Program-made: the position numbers and the translations under genes | In this document: positions 34,748 through 44,905 of the stretch, piece by piece | Position numbering within the stretch: the stretch's first letter is position 1 | Layout: each line of letters starts with the position of its first letter | From: Deinococcus sp. JMULE3 | GTDB lineage: Bacteria > Deinococcota > Deinococci > Deinococcales > Deinococcaceae | Direction of reading: 5' to 3' | Assembly (NCBI RefSeq): GCF_013337115.1 | Contig: NZ_SGWE01000004.1 | Span: forward strand, 1,374,001-1,438,000 | DNA length: 64,000 bases | Notes under the pieces: model-generated | Database searches by the model: none | What the model saw: the letters and a program-made list of their open reading frames with translations, nothing else | What the model was told of the DNA's origin: nothing

Positions 34748-35254
34748 TGCGCCTGCAGCGGGCTGCCCCACCCCCCAGCCCCCTACCCCAGAGGGGCAGG
34801 GGGAGTTTTCGCTGCGCTCGGCAAGGTATTTCTCTGAGGTGGTTGGCGGGTAACTGGCGGGGACGGCCACGTATGTGTCTGCATTCCTCCGATATCGCCG
34901 CGTGCGCCCCGCGCGCTGCGCGCACGACGGGCTCGGCTGCCACGACGCCAACAGGGCCAACCAACTTGGTGCGTGCCGGAAGGTTCTACTTTTTGGGCTA
35001 TTGCAGAAGCAGTCTTTTGAAAGTCAATCAGCGGCGCGAAGCGTCCCATCAACCAGCTGACCGCAGACCACCACCGGCCGTCGTGCGCGCAGCGCGCGGG
35101 CCTTACGGGGGGCGGCAGGATGGCGTCGAGGCCAGACACATCACCGCCCACAGCAACCCCGCCGCGCAAGTAAAAACTCTTGCCCAGTGCAACGTTGCTC
35201 CCCCTGCCCCTCTGGGGTAGGGGGTTGGGGGTGGGGAGGCCCGCCGCAGGCGCA
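34748..35254. repeat. 507-bp palindromic element (MITE-like)
   Basis: Terminal arms of about 57 bp (34748-34805 and 35198-35254) are near-perfect inverted copies. A perfect inner pair of 23 bp (34908-34930 and 35078-35100) is nested inside, and weaker inverted similarity links the parts between. The element could fold into one long hairpin. It has no supported gene; both strands give frames of low complexity. It fills the gap between the CitE-like gene and the M16 peptidase. Confidence 0.8.
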
Positions 35255-35299
35255 GCCCATCCAACGGGAGGTTCCCCGCCCAGCACCCCCAGCCAAACG

Positions 35300-36527
35300 T
35301 CAGAGTGCCGAGATAGGCCCGAGCGCCACGACCGTCAGTCGGTCCATGGGGCACAGCCGCAGGACTTCCTGCACGTCTTCCACAGTGACGTTCTCGTAGC
35401 GTTTCACGAGGTCGTCGGTGCTGAGGGTGCGGCCGGTGGCGAGGTATTCCATGCCGAGGCTGAAGAGGCGTCCCTGGGGTGTTTCGGCGCGCAGGAGGGT
35501 GCTGACGGCGAGTTTGCGTGCGGCGCGGCGGACGGCGTGGGGGGTGATGAGGGTGTGGGCGTCCGCGAGGACTTTGCGGTAGGTGGCGAGGGCGTGGGGG
35601 CGCGGTCGGGGTCGCTGGTGAAGCCGCCTTCGAAGGTGCCGCACGCGTGGTATTCGAGGTGGGCGAGGTCGGCGCTGTCGCAGGTGCCGGTGTCGATGAG
35701 GGTCCAGTAGAGGGCGCCGTTTTCGCCGCCGATGAGGTCGGCGAGGATGTGCGCGGCTTCGCGCAGGGGGTGGTGGGCGCTGAGGCCGGGGCTGGTGGCG
35801 GCGAGGTGGACGCGGGTGAGGTCGGGGTCGGTGAGGGTGCGGGTGTGGTCGGGCCAGGTGGGGGGTCGGGTGTCGGGGTGGGGGTGGGGGTGCCGGTGGG
35901 CCAGTCCTTGAGGTGGTGTTCGGCCCAGGTGGTGAGGTGGTGGGGGTCGAACTGGCCGGTGATGGCGAGGGTGACGCGCTGGGCGCCGTAGCGGGCGTGG
36001 TGGTGGGCGCGCAGGGTGTCGGGGGTGAGGGTGGTGACGGTGTGTGTGGTGCCGAGGATGGGTTGGCCGAGGGGGTGGTCGCCCCAGTAGTCGGCGCGGA
36101 GCTGGTCGGTGACGCGGACGCTGGGCTGGTCGGCGTACATGGCGATTTCTTCGAGGATGACGCCGCGTTCGGTGTGGATGTCGTCGTCGCGCAGGGCGGG
36201 GCGCATCAGTTCGGTGAGGGTGTGGAGGAGTTCGGGGGTGTGTTCGGGGAGGGTGGCGGCGTGGTAGACGGTGGCTTCTTCGCTGGTGAAGGCGTTGGCG
36301 TGCCCGCCGAGGTCATCGAGGCGTTCGTTGAGTTCACGGGCGCTGAGTGCGTCGCTGCCTTTGAACAGGAGGTGTTCGATGAAGTGGCTCGCCCCCATGT
36401 CCTGGGGGGTTTCTTCGCGGCTGCCGGTGTTGACGAAGTACCCGGCGGCGATGGTCTGCGCGTCCGGGTCGGGTTCGAGGAGGAGGGTGAGGCCGTTGGG
36501 GAGGGTGTACTGGTGCAGGTCAGGCAT
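35300..36527 (-). pseudogene. M16 zinc peptidase, catalytic member, with two frameshifts
   Basis: The N-terminal 220 residues are a normal M16 domain ([22 protein letters not shown] with the inverted HxxEH zinc motif; GERGV-type region). The reading frame then changes near 35860-35890 and again near 35596-35600. The intended continuation reads [15 protein letters not shown] and then [19 protein letters not shown] through ALGPISAL. Each change equals one missing base in or beside a C/G run, so sequencing error is as likely as true decay. It overlaps its inactive partner gene by 8 bp. M16 pairs form a heterodimeric chamber that degrades peptides. Confidence 0.85.
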
Positions 36528-37809
36528 GGGTGGGGTCCGGGTTGAGGGTGGGGTCGCTGGGGCCGAGGGTGACGGTGGTGGCGTCCCGCGTGGGGTCGTA
36601 GCTGCTCAGGAAGTCGTTGACGTGATCGAGGGTCAGGGCCTGGATGCTCTCGCGGAGGGTCTGGACGGAGCGGGGGTGGCCGAACAGGGCGACGTCGCGG
36701 GTGAGGGCGTGGGCGCGGCCTCGGAGGCTCTCGGCGCCGAAGATGACGCTGGTGGCGAGGCCGGTGCGGGCCCGTTCGAACTCGGCGGGGGTGAGGCCCT
36801 GCGGGAGGCGGGCGAGTTCCGCGCGGAGCACCTGGAGGGTCTCGGGGGCGCGGTCGGGGGTGCTGGCGGCGTACGCGCTGAGGTAGCCGTGCCCGCCGAG
36901 GAGGATGGGGCTGGCGCTGACGGAATAGGCGAGGCCGCGTTCCTCGCGGACGGCGTGGAACAGGCGACTGGCGCTGCCGCCGCTGAGGGCGGTCAGGGCG
37001 ACCTGCCACGCCAGCCAGTGCGCGTCGCGCGGGCCGACGCCGGGCGCGGTGAGGCTGAGGTGCGTCTGCTCGCCGTCCGGATGGGGTTCGTGCGCGTGCG
37101 CGTGGGCGTGGAAGGGCGCGGGGACGGGTTCGTCGAGGCCGGGTCGCAGGCCGCCGAGGGTTCCCTCGACGAGGGCGAGGGCGTCACCTGGGTCGAGGTC
37201 GGCGACGAGGCCCAGCACGCTGCCCGCCTGCCCGTAGCGGGTCAGGTGCGCCTGGACGCCCTGCGGGGTGAGGGCGTCGAGGCCCTCGGTGGTGCCGCTG
37301 GCGGGGTGCGCGTACCCGGCGTGCGGGGAGGCCGGGGGGCGGGGGAAGGCGACCTGCCGGGCGCGGGTGGCAAGCCGGTCGGCGGGGCTGTCCTCCAGTC
37401 CTTCCAGGTCCTGCCGGGCGAGGTCGGTGAGGATCTCGAATTCGTCCCCGGGCAGTTCGGGGCGGTTCAGGACGTCGGCGGTGAGGGCCAGCGCGGCGCG
37501 CAGGTCGGCGCGCAGGCCACTGACGCCGATGCGGGTGGCCTCGGGGCCGACGCCGCCGCCCCGGCGCACGCCGAGGTCGTCGAAGGCGTCCTGCAGGGCG
37601 CGGGCGTCCATCCCGGCGGCGCCCTTGAACAGCCATTCCTCCAGCACGCCGCCCGTCCCTTCCGCCCCGGCGGGGTCATGGGCGCTGCCGACCGGGACGC
37701 GCAGGTCGAACGCGAACCCGGGCCCAACGCGGCGTTCGAAGACGACGGTCAGGCCGCCGGGCAGGGTCCACAGGTGGGCGGGGGAACTGGGCGGGGGGCG
37801 GACGGGCAT
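36520..37809 (-). CDS. M16 family peptidase-like protein, non-catalytic partner
   Basis: The 429-residue protein has the M16 fold ([42 protein letters not shown] in the second domain). At the zinc site it reads VLEEWLFKG, so both His ligands of HxxEH are missing. It is therefore probably the R/Y-type subunit that completes the active site of the downstream gene. TAGACT ends 6 nt before the ATG on the minus strand (leaderless). The next gene starts inside its end. Confidence 0.9.
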   Translation of the reverse strand: MPVRPPPSSPAHLWTLPGGLTVVFERRVGPGFAFDLRVPVGSAHDPAGAEGTGGVLEEWLFKGAAGMDARALQDAFDDLGVRRGGGVGPEATRIGVSGLRADLRAALALTADVLNRPELPGDEFEILTDLARQDLEGLEDSPADRLATRARQVAFPRPPASPHAGYAHPASGTTEGLDALTPQGVQAHLTRYGQAGSVLGLVADLDPGDALALVEGTLGGLRPGLDEPVPAPFHAHAHAHEPHPDGEQTHLSLTAPGVGPRDAHWLAWQVALTALSGGSASRLFHAVREERGLAYSVSASPILLGGHGYLSAYAASTPDRAPETLQVLRAELARLPQGLTPAEFERARTGLATSVIFGAESLRGRAHALTRDVALFGHPRSVQTLRESIQALTLDHVNDFLSSYDPTRDATTVTLGPSDPTLNPDPTHA

Positions 37810-37921
37810 CCGGGCAGTCTAGCGCGCGTGGGCACGCGCCTTGTGGTCGCGTTCATGGTTGGCGGCTCTGCAACTTTTGCCCGGTTCACGGCGCGGGTGC
37901 AGGCGGCATGCTGCCCTGCAT

Positions 37922-38437
37922 ATGGGCAGGGTGGTCGGGGTGATCGTGACGGTGCTGGTCCTCGCGGGCGTGGCGTACCTGCTGTGGCCGCTGATTCAGG
38001 GCGCGCAGCGGATGGGGGCGCTGATGGCCGAGCCCGCTCCGGTGGCGGGCAGCCTGCCCAATCCCCTGCCGGGGCAGCGCTTCGTGGACACCTGGGGCGG
38101 GGCGCGCAGCCAGGGGCGGCGGCACGAGGGCGTGGACATCTTCGCGCCGCGCGGCACACCGATTCGCGCCACGACGCGCGGCATGGTCGTGAACGTCGGG
38201 CCGAACAATCTGGGGGGCCGCACGGTGATGATCCTGGGTCCGGCGGGGCAGCGGCACTACTACGCGCACCTGGAGCGGTACCCGGACCTGAAGCGCGGGG
38301 ACTGGGTGAAGGCGGGAGACGTGGTGGGCTTCGTGGGGGACAGCGGGAACGCCAGGGGCACGCCCCCGCACCTGCACTACGGGATCTACACGGGGGGCGG
38401 GGCGATCAATCCGTACCCGCTGCTCCAGAACCGCTGA
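37922..38437 (+). CDS. M23 (LytM) family metallopeptidase
   Basis: The 171-residue protein has one N-terminal membrane helix ([20 protein letters not shown]) and a LytM domain with [11 protein letters not shown] (zinc His and Asp), [20 protein letters not shown] and HLHYGIY. Zinc M23 enzymes cut peptidoglycan cross-bridges. The ATG at 37922 starts the membrane helix; an in-frame ATG 81 nt upstream would prepend an unlikely basic tail. Confidence 0.9.
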   Translation: MGRVVGVIVTVLVLAGVAYLLWPLIQGAQRMGALMAEPAPVAGSLPNPLPGQRFVDTWGGARSQGRRHEGVDIFAPRGTPIRATTRGMVVNVGPNNLGGRTVMILGPAGQRHYYAHLERYPDLKRGDWVKAGDVVGFVGDSGNARGTPPHLHYGIYTGGGAINPYPLLQNR

Positions 38438-38454
38438 CGTCAGCGTGCAGGCGC

Positions 38455-39510
38455 TCAGGGCGGGCCGCGCAGCGCGGCGATCAGGGCGGCGTGGGCGGGT
38501 TTGGGCCGCCCGTCGTCGTCGAACGGCAGGGGGTAGGCGGCGGCGCGCCAGGAACTCAGGTCCGTGACGCCCCACAGGGTGAAGTTGCTGCATCCGGCGG
38601 CGCGGCAGGCGGTCAGGAGGTCGTGGTACACGCGGGCCTGCCGCTTCAGGGCGTCGGGGGTGGGGGGGCCGCGCAGGGTGACGTCCACTTCCGTGAGTTG
38701 CACGTCGAGGCCCAGGGCGCGGAAACGCCGGAGGTTCTCGGTGACGCGGCTGGCCGTCACGTCGTACGTCTCGTCGAGGTGCGCCTGGAAGCCCACACCG
38801 TGGATGGGGACGCCCTGCGCGAGCAGGTCCCTGATCAGCGCGTAGATGGCGTCGCTCTTGCCGTTGATGCCGTCGGCGCTGTAGTCGTTGTAGTACAGCC
38901 GCGCCTGCGGGTTGGCGGCGTGCGCCTCGCGGAACGCGTGGGCGATGTAGTCGGGGCCCGCGACCGCGAAGGGACTGTTGGCACGCAGGGGGTGGCCGGG
39001 GGCGTCGCTGACGGCCTCGTTCACGACGTCCCAGGTGGTGACCTGCGGGTAGTGGGTCATCAGGGCGCGGATGTGGGCGCTCATGACCTGTCGCATGCGC
39101 GCGGCGTCCCTGATCTGGTACAGCCAGCCGGGGGCGCTGTCGTGCCAGATGAGGGTGTGGCCGCGCACGGCGATCCCGTGGCGGGTCGCCCAGGTGACGA
39201 TCGCGTCGGCGAGGCCGTACATGAAGGTGCCCTCGTTCGCCTCGGTGGCCTGCCATTTCATGGCGTTCTCGGGGGTGACGCTGCTGAACTCGCGGGCGAC
39301 CAGGGCGGCGTAGGCGGGGTCCTCGAACAGGGCGGCGCTGACGGCCGCGCCGACGAGCAGGCCCGGCGGGGCGCTGCCTTTCAGGGTGGGGCCGTTCAGG
39401 GTGGGGGCGCCGGGGCTGATGACACTGGGGCTGGGCGCCGGGCCGCCACCTCCGGCCAGGGCGGTGGAGAGCAGCAGCGCGGCGAGCAGGGAACGCAGGG
39501 TTCGTGGCAT
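38455..39510 (-). CDS. Endo-1,4-beta-xylanase, glycoside hydrolase family 10
   Basis: The 351-residue secreted enzyme has a signal peptide ([20 protein letters not shown]) and a GH10 barrel. The region includes [25 protein letters not shown], the acid/base Glu in TTWDVVNEA (about 165) and the nucleophile Glu in [12 protein letters not shown] (about 272). It cuts the xylan backbone outside the cell. It is the last minus-strand gene of the xylose cluster; a GGAGGT site lies upstream of the ATG. It is close to the minimal GH10 size and lacks a binding module. Confidence 0.93.
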   Translation of the reverse strand: MPRTLRSLLAALLLSTALAGGGGPAPSPSVISPGAPTLNGPTLKGSAPPGLLVGAAVSAALFEDPAYAALVAREFSSVTPENAMKWQATEANEGTFMYGLADAIVTWATRHGIAVRGHTLIWHDSAPGWLYQIRDAARMRQVMSAHIRALMTHYPQVTTWDVVNEAVSDAPGHPLRANSPFAVAGPDYIAHAFREAHAANPQARLYYNDYSADGINGKSDAIYALIRDLLAQGVPIHGVGFQAHLDETYDVTASRVTENLRRFRALGLDVQLTEVDVTLRGPPTPDALKRQARVYHDLLTACRAAGCSNFTLWGVTDLSSWRAAAYPLPFDDDGRPKPAHAALIAALRGPP

Positions 39511-39540
39511 GGGACCTCCGACTGCACACCCGCCGCAGGG

Positions 39541-40602
39541 TCAGGTCACGCGGAAGGTGTGCACGGTGCGGGACGTGAAGGTCTGCCCCGGGTCGAGGCG
39601 GGTGGTGGGGAACTGCGGCTGGTTGGGCGAGTCCGGGACGTGCTGCGTTTCGAGGCACACGGCGGCCTGTGGCGCGTGGACGCGGCCCGCGTGCCCGGTG
39701 TGCTGGCCGTTCAGGAAGTTGGCGGTGTACAGCTGCAGGGCGGGTTCGGTGGTGTGGATGTCCAGGGTGCGGCCGCTGGTGGGGTGGTGCAGGGTGGCGG
39801 CGGGGCGCAGGATGCCGTCCTGGCCGCGCAGGAGGAGATTGTGGTCGAAGCCGCCGGGTTGATCGGTCAGCGCGTCGCCCAGGGGGCGGGGCGTGCGGAA
39901 GTCCAGGGGGGTGCCGGTGACGTCCTGCACGGTGCCGGTGGGGATGCCGCCCGCGTGGGTGGGCGTGAACGTGTCGGCGTGCAGCGTGAGGACGTGCGCG
40001 CCGATCCCTTCGTGCGGGTCGGGGCTGAGGTTCCAGTAGGTGTGGTTCGTCAGGTTGACGTGGGTGGGCGCTTCGGTGGTGGCGCGGTACTCGATGCTCA
40101 GGGTGGGGTGGGGGTCGGCGGTCAGGTGGTACGTGACCTGCACGTGCAGGGTGCCGGGGTGCCCCGCCTCGCCGTGGGGGCTGGTGCGGGTGAACGTCAC
40201 CTGCGCGCCCCTGCCTGCCACCTCGGCGTGTCCGTGCCAGAGGTGCAGGTCGAAGCCGCGCGGGCCGCCGTGCAGGGCGTGCGGGCCGTCGCTGGGGGTC
40301 AGGTGGACCTCCTGCCCGTCCAGGGCGTAGCGGGCCTGCGCGATGCGGTTCGCGTAGCGGCCCACGGTGCTGCCCAGGAACGGGGCGGTCTCGCGGCTCA
40401 GGTACGGCCCCGGCTGGTCGAAGCCCAGCACGACCTCGCCCGGCGTGCCGCTGCGGTCGGGGACATGCAGGCTGGTGAGGGTGGCCCCCAGGTCGGTCAA
40501 CTGGGCCTGCACGCCGCCGGGCAGCGTGAGGGTGAACTGCGTGATGGGCTGCCCGTCCGGGGTATGGCCCCAGGGGCGGGTGTGGACAATGGGCGTGGTC
40601 AT
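39541..40602 (-). CDS. galM: Aldose 1-epimerase (mutarotase)
   Basis: The 353-residue GalM has LGATLTSLHVPDRSG, HALHGGPRGFD, the catalytic His in NLTNHTYWNLS and the catalytic Glu near CLETQHVPDSPN. It interconverts alpha and beta sugar anomers; placed beside xylA it probably supplies the alpha-D-xylose used by the isomerase. TACCCT ends 6 nt before the ATG, so it has its own leaderless promoter within the cluster. Confidence 0.92.
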   Translation of the reverse strand: MTTPIVHTRPWGHTPDGQPITQFTLTLPGGVQAQLTDLGATLTSLHVPDRSGTPGEVVLGFDQPGPYLSRETAPFLGSTVGRYANRIAQARYALDGQEVHLTPSDGPHALHGGPRGFDLHLWHGHAEVAGRGAQVTFTRTSPHGEAGHPGTLHVQVTYHLTADPHPTLSIEYRATTEAPTHVNLTNHTYWNLSPDPHEGIGAHVLTLHADTFTPTHAGGIPTGTVQDVTGTPLDFRTPRPLGDALTDQPGGFDHNLLLRGQDGILRPAATLHHPTSGRTLDIHTTEPALQLYTANFLNGQHTGHAGRVHAPQAAVCLETQHVPDSPNQPQFPTTRLDPGQTFTSRTVHTFRVT

Positions 40603-40621
40603 GGGCCGAGGGTAGCGCCGC

Positions 40622-41788
40622 TCAGCGCACGCCGAGCAGGAGTTCCATGGTCAACTGGTCCAGCGCCTCCAGGCCGGGGCCGCGCGTGCCCAGCGCGGCG
40701 CGGTCGAAGGGGTGGGCCTTCAGCGCCCCGGCGTTCGCGGGGGTGAAGGTGCCGGTCAGGGCTTCCAGTTCCGCGTCCTGCACGCGGTACGCGGCGATGG
40801 CGGCCTGGATCTCGGCGTCCTGCGCGAAGCGCTGCACCTTGTCCCGCAGGATCAGGTAGGTGCGCATACAGCCGCGCGCGAACGCCCACACGCCCGCCTC
40901 GTCCTCGGTGCGCAGGGCGTGCGCGTCGAAGTGCTTCGGCCCGGCGTACCCGGACTCTTCCAGCAGTTTGACGAGGAAAAACGCGCCCTTGGGGTTCTCC
41001 GCGCCGAAGCGCAGGTCCTGGTCGAAACGGCCCATCTTCTGGTCGTTCAGGTCGATGTGGAACAGCTTTCCGGCGTCGATGGCCTGCGCGACGGCGTGCG
41101 GGAAGCTCAGGCCCGCCATGGTCTCGTGCGCGAACTCCGGGTTCAGGCCGAACAGCTCCGGGCGGTCCAGCGTGGCGATGAAGCCCAGCGCGCTGCCGAC
41201 GGTCGGCAGGAAGATGTCGGCGCGCGGTTCGTTCGGTTTGGGTTCCAGCGCGAAGCGGTACCCGTACCCCTGCGACTCGCTGTACTCGGCCAGGTAGTTC
41301 AGGCTGTCCCGGAACCAGCCCAGCGCGTCGAGCAGCTTGCCCCCGGCGTCCACCTCGGTCCCCTCGCGGCCGCCCCACAGCACGTACGTGTCCGCGCCGA
41401 GTTCCGCGCCGAGGTCCATGGCGTGCATGGTCTTGCTCAGCGCGTAGGCGCGCACGCGGGCGTCGGCGCTCGTGAACGCGCCGTCCTTGAACGCCGGGTC
41501 GCTGAACAGGTTCGTGGTCGCCATCGGCACGACCAGCCCGTGATCCGATAGCGCCTGCTGGAACTCGCGCACGAGGGCGTCGCGCTGCGCGGCGGTCGCG
41601 TCGATCGGCACGAGGTCGTTGTCGTGCAGGTTCACGCCGTACGCACCCAGCGCCGCCAGCCTCTCCACGAGGTACGGGGCTTTCATGACCGGGCGGGTCG
41701 CCTCACCGAACGGATCGCGGCCCGTGTTGCCGACGGTCCAGAGACCGAACGTGAACTTGTCTGCGGGCGTGGGAGTGAAGTCAGGCAT
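40622..41788 (-). CDS. xylA: Xylose isomerase
   Basis: The 388-residue protein is of the short class I type (Streptomyces-like length). It begins [17 protein letters not shown]. The catalytic His lies in [11 protein letters not shown], with metal ligands in [10 protein letters not shown] and [15 protein letters not shown]. It converts D-xylose to D-xylulose in the cytoplasm. AAGGAGCC precedes the ATG. It stands downstream of xylB in the ROK-controlled set. Confidence 0.95.
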   Translation of the reverse strand: MPDFTPTPADKFTFGLWTVGNTGRDPFGEATRPVMKAPYLVERLAALGAYGVNLHDNDLVPIDATAAQRDALVREFQQALSDHGLVVPMATTNLFSDPAFKDGAFTSADARVRAYALSKTMHAMDLGAELGADTYVLWGGREGTEVDAGGKLLDALGWFRDSLNYLAEYSESQGYGYRFALEPKPNEPRADIFLPTVGSALGFIATLDRPELFGLNPEFAHETMAGLSFPHAVAQAIDAGKLFHIDLNDQKMGRFDQDLRFGAENPKGAFFLVKLLEESGYAGPKHFDAHALRTEDEAGVWAFARGCMRTYLILRDKVQRFAQDAEIQAAIAAYRVQDAELEALTGTFTPANAGALKAHPFDRAALGTRGPGLEALDQLTMELLLGVR

Positions 41789-41851
41789 GCGGGGCTCCTT
41801 GGTGGGTGTCGAGAGGTCGGGTGGGATGGCGCGGGGCGGCGTGCTGGACGC

Positions 41852-43336
41852 TCAGCTTCCGTACAGGGCGGTGCGGGTGGCGGCGTAGGAGGTCAGGGCG
41901 TCGGCCATGTCCACGGGTGGGACGGGCGGGTAGAGGTCGGGGCGGGTGGCGTCCATGGCTGCCGTCAGGTTCGGGTGGAGTCCGGCGGCGGGCATGGCGA
42001 GGATCGCGGCGCCGTGGGCCGCGCCGGGGCGGGCGCTGGTGGGGTGCACGGGCAGGTTCAGGGCGCCGCTGGCGAGGCCCAGCCACAGATCGCTGCGGGC
42101 GCCGCCCCCGGTGGAGATCAGGGTGTTCAGCGGGGCGATGGCCTGCATGACGGCGTACGCGTCGGCCAGCGCGGCGACGCTGCCTTCCAGCACGGCGCGG
42201 GTCAGGTGGGCGCGGCCGTGCGCGAGGCTCAGGCCGGTGAACGCCGCGCGGGCGTGGGGGTTCATCAGGGGACTGCGTTCGCCGGACAGGTACGGCAGGA
42301 ACGTCACGCCGTCCGCGCCGGGCGGGACCTGCGCGGCCTCCTCCAGCAGCGCGGCGATGGGCGTGTCGGGCGCGAGTTTCGCGTGCAGCCATTCCAGGGA
42401 CCCGGCGGCCGAGAGGGTCACGCCGAGCAGGTGGTACCCGCCGTCGGCGTGCGCGAACAGGTGCACGCGGCCCTCGGGGTCGGGGGTGGGGTCGCGCAGG
42501 GGGCTGAAGATCACGCCGCTGGTGCCCAGGCTGACGCTGCCCACGTCGGGCCGGGCGCCCGACAGACCCAGGGCGATTCCGGCGGCAGCGTTGTCCCCGC
42601 CGCCCGCGACGACCGGGAGGCCCTCGGGGAGGCCGGTCGCGGCGGCCCACTCGCGGGTCAGGGGGCCGACGACGTCGGTGGACTTCACGAGGGGCGGGAA
42701 CAGGTCGGCGGTCAGGTCGAGTGCACCCAGCACGTCCGTGTCCCACGCGCCGCGCGCGAGGTTCAGCGCGCCCACCCCACTGGCGTCGCTGGGTTCGGCG
42801 GCCATCACGCCGGTCAGCGCGTAGCCGACGTAGTCCTTGGGGATCAGCGCGTGCCGCAGCCGGGCGAAGGTGTCGGGTTCCTCGTCGCGCAGCCAGAGGA
42901 TCTTCGGCAGCTGGAAGCCGGTCACGGCGCGGTTCCCGGTCCGCGCGACCAGGTCGGCGCGGGGGACGCGGGCCTCGATCTGCTCGACCTGCGCGCCGGT
43001 CCGCTGGTCGTTCCACAGCAGCGCAGGGCGCAGCACCTCCCCGTGGGCGTCCAGCGGCACGAGGCCGTGCATCTGTCCGCTGAGGCCCAGCGCCAGGGGC
43101 TGCGCGCGGCCCTCCAGCGCCCCGCTCAGGTCGCGCAGCGCGGCGCGCACGCCCGCCAGCCAGTCCTCTGGGCGCTGCTCGGTCCAGCCGGGGCGGGGGG
43201 TCAGGAGGGGGTAGGCGTGGGTGCTCTCGGCCAGGGTGTCGCCGCCCGCGGTGACGGCGACGGCCTTGACGCCGCTGGTGCCGACGTCCAGGCCCAGCGT
43301 GACGGGCGTGAGGGGGGACGGTGTGGTGGGGGTCAT
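41852..43336 (-). CDS. xylB: Xylulokinase
   Basis: The 494-residue FGGY-family kinase has [15 protein letters not shown] (phosphate 1), [11 protein letters not shown] (substrate-binding), [13 protein letters not shown] and [20 protein letters not shown] near the C-terminus. It phosphorylates D-xylulose to xylulose 5-phosphate. Its start overlaps the stop of the ROK regulator gene (ATGA), so both are co-translated. Confidence 0.95.
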   Translation of the reverse strand: MTPTTPSPLTPVTLGLDVGTSGVKAVAVTAGGDTLAESTHAYPLLTPRPGWTEQRPEDWLAGVRAALRDLSGALEGRAQPLALGLSGQMHGLVPLDAHGEVLRPALLWNDQRTGAQVEQIEARVPRADLVARTGNRAVTGFQLPKILWLRDEEPDTFARLRHALIPKDYVGYALTGVMAAEPSDASGVGALNLARGAWDTDVLGALDLTADLFPPLVKSTDVVGPLTREWAAATGLPEGLPVVAGGGDNAAAGIALGLSGARPDVGSVSLGTSGVIFSPLRDPTPDPEGRVHLFAHADGGYHLLGVTLSAAGSLEWLHAKLAPDTPIAALLEEAAQVPPGADGVTFLPYLSGERSPLMNPHARAAFTGLSLAHGRAHLTRAVLEGSVAALADAYAVMQAIAPLNTLISTGGGARSDLWLGLASGALNLPVHPTSARPGAAHGAAILAMPAAGLHPNLTAAMDATRPDLYPPVPPVDMADALTSYAATRTALYGS

Positions 43337-44526
43337 GCGGGCTCCTGTGGGGTGTCGATGACGTGCGCGAGCAGCTGCGCGGCGGCGCCCAGCGCGGGCA
43401 GATACAGACTGTCGGGGCGGATCTGAATGCGGGCGGGGGGTGCGGCGGGCCGCCAGCGGCGGGCGTGATACACGTCCAGCGCGGGCCCCAGCACGGCGCC
43501 GTCCAGGCGGGTCAGGGCGCCGCCGATGACGATCTCGTCCGGGCCGAGGGTCTGGTGCAGGTTCACGAGCAGCTGCCCCAGCGCCTCTCCGGCGCGGCCG
43601 AGGGTGACCTGCACGGCGGCCTCGCGCAGGCGCGGGGCGAGGGCCTCGTCCAGGGGGTCCTGGACGTTCAGGTTCAGCGCGGCGCGGATCGCCCAGCCGC
43701 CCAGCAGGGTCTCGACGCAGCCGCGGTTCCCGCAGTGGCAGTACAGGCCGCCGGGCTGGATGATCGCGTGCCCGATCTCCCCGGCCAGTCCGCGTGCGCC
43801 GCGCAGGACGTGCGGGGTGCCGCTCAGGGCCGTGAAGCCCGCGCCGACGCCGCTGCCCAGGCTGACGTACGCGAGCAGCTGCGGCGGGTCGCCGGGGCGC
43901 AGGAAGCTCTCGCCGAAGGCGGCGGCGTTCGCCTCGTTGTCCAGCGTGATGGCGTCTGCCGGCAGGTGGGGCAGGTCAGGGGAGGCGCGCAGCAGGTCCA
44001 GGAAGGGCACGTCGTCCCAGCCGAGGTTCGGGGCGTACAGGACGCGGGTGCCGTCGGGGCTGACCGGGCCGGGCAGGGCCACGCCGAGGCCCAGCAGGTC
44101 GCGGCCCTGCGTGGCGGGGTCCTGCAGCAGCTGCCCGCACAGTTGCGTGATGGTCTGCGTGGCGGCGTGCGGGGTGGTGGTGGGGGTGCGGGTCTCGGCG
44201 CGGGCAAGGACGGTGCCGCGCAGGGTGGTGGCGACGGCGCGCGCGCCGAGCACGCCGATCTCGGCGCCCAGGAGGACGTGCCGGGTTTCCCCGAGGTGCA
44301 GTTCGCGGCCCGGGCGTCCGGTGGCGCCGGGGCGGGGGTCACCTTCCTGCAGCCAGCCGCCGTCCAGCAGGGTCGTGACGAGGCTACCGACGGTGACCTT
44401 GGTCAGGCCGCTGCGGGCGGCGAGTTCGGCGCGGCTGAGGCCGGGGTGGGTGCGCAGCAGGTGCAGCGCGCGGGCACGGTTGAGGTGTTTCAGGTACGGC
44501 TGGTCGCCGCCGGGGGTGGTGGGCAT
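43333..44526 (-). CDS. xylR: ROK-family transcriptional repressor (XylR type)
   Basis: The 397-residue protein has an N-terminal winged helix-turn-helix ([28 protein letters not shown]) and a ROK sugar-kinase-like domain with [11 protein letters not shown], the zinc motif GxxCxCGxxGC ([11 protein letters not shown]) and ATTLRG-type elements. By context it represses the xylose genes until xylose binds. A palindrome with TTAGT/ACTAA arms lies 12 bp upstream of its start, matching the style of ROK XylR operators. Confidence 0.92.
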   Translation of the reverse strand: MPTTPGGDQPYLKHLNRARALHLLRTHPGLSRAELAARSGLTKVTVGSLVTTLLDGGWLQEGDPRPGATGRPGRELHLGETRHVLLGAEIGVLGARAVATTLRGTVLARAETRTPTTTPHAATQTITQLCGQLLQDPATQGRDLLGLGVALPGPVSPDGTRVLYAPNLGWDDVPFLDLLRASPDLPHLPADAITLDNEANAAAFGESFLRPGDPPQLLAYVSLGSGVGAGFTALSGTPHVLRGARGLAGEIGHAIIQPGGLYCHCGNRGCVETLLGGWAIRAALNLNVQDPLDEALAPRLREAAVQVTLGRAGEALGQLLVNLHQTLGPDEIVIGGALTRLDGAVLGPALDVYHARRWRPAAPPARIQIRPDSLYLPALGAAAQLLAHVIDTPQEPA

Positions 44527-44537
44527 CGGTCCTCACT

Positions 44538-44558
44538 TTAGTAATTTTATCTAACTAA
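44538..44558. promoter_or_regulatory. Candidate xyl operator (ROK XylR site)
   Basis: TTAGT and ACTAA arms flank an 11-bp AT-rich centre, just upstream of xylR. A second ACTTACTAAGT-type near-palindrome occurs near 44693-44703. Confidence 0.65.
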
Positions 44559-44817
44559 CAGGAGGTTAGCCCTCCCGGCGCCTGCCGTCAACAGGCTTTA
44601 CCCTGAGTGCTTTCTGGATGATCTTTTTTCTGATCTGGATCTCGAAATTCCTCGCGTCCCAATTTGTCTTCCGCAGAAGCATATTTAAATCCACTTACTA
44701 AGTTATCCGGCCGACGGAAGCATTTCCAACGGTGATTTTCGCTCTCTGGTTGACAGAAACCGTCAGGGCCGAGAGATTTGCACCTGCGGCGAACGCAATG
44801 ACCGCCTGAATCTCAGT
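44559..44817. other. Divergent control region, AT-richer
   Basis: No gene is supported in this stretch between the divergent xylR and LacI genes. It is visibly AT-richer than its surroundings and includes the second TTACTAAG-like site. A minus-strand open frame into the LacI gene is treated as chance. Confidence 0.5.
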
Positions 44818-44831
44818 TGACAGCGCTTTCA
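44818..44831. promoter_or_regulatory. LacI-type operator upstream of the xylooligosaccharide regulator
   Basis: TGACAGCGCTTTCA, a palindrome around CG with one mismatch, lies 74 bp before the regulator start. A sister site lies at 45998-46011. Confidence 0.65.
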
Positions 44832-44905
44832 GGCAGGAGTACGCTTCAGGCACCTCAATCTTCTCTTCACCGAGCAGGCAACCGGCCTGTCTTGCAGGAG
44901 CACCC

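Noticed and set aside
34783..35286. Minus-strand open frame through the palindromic element.
   Set aside because: The translation is a product of the inverted repeats (Pro/Gly/Arg-rich) and both strands are open for the same reason; no protein family resemblance.
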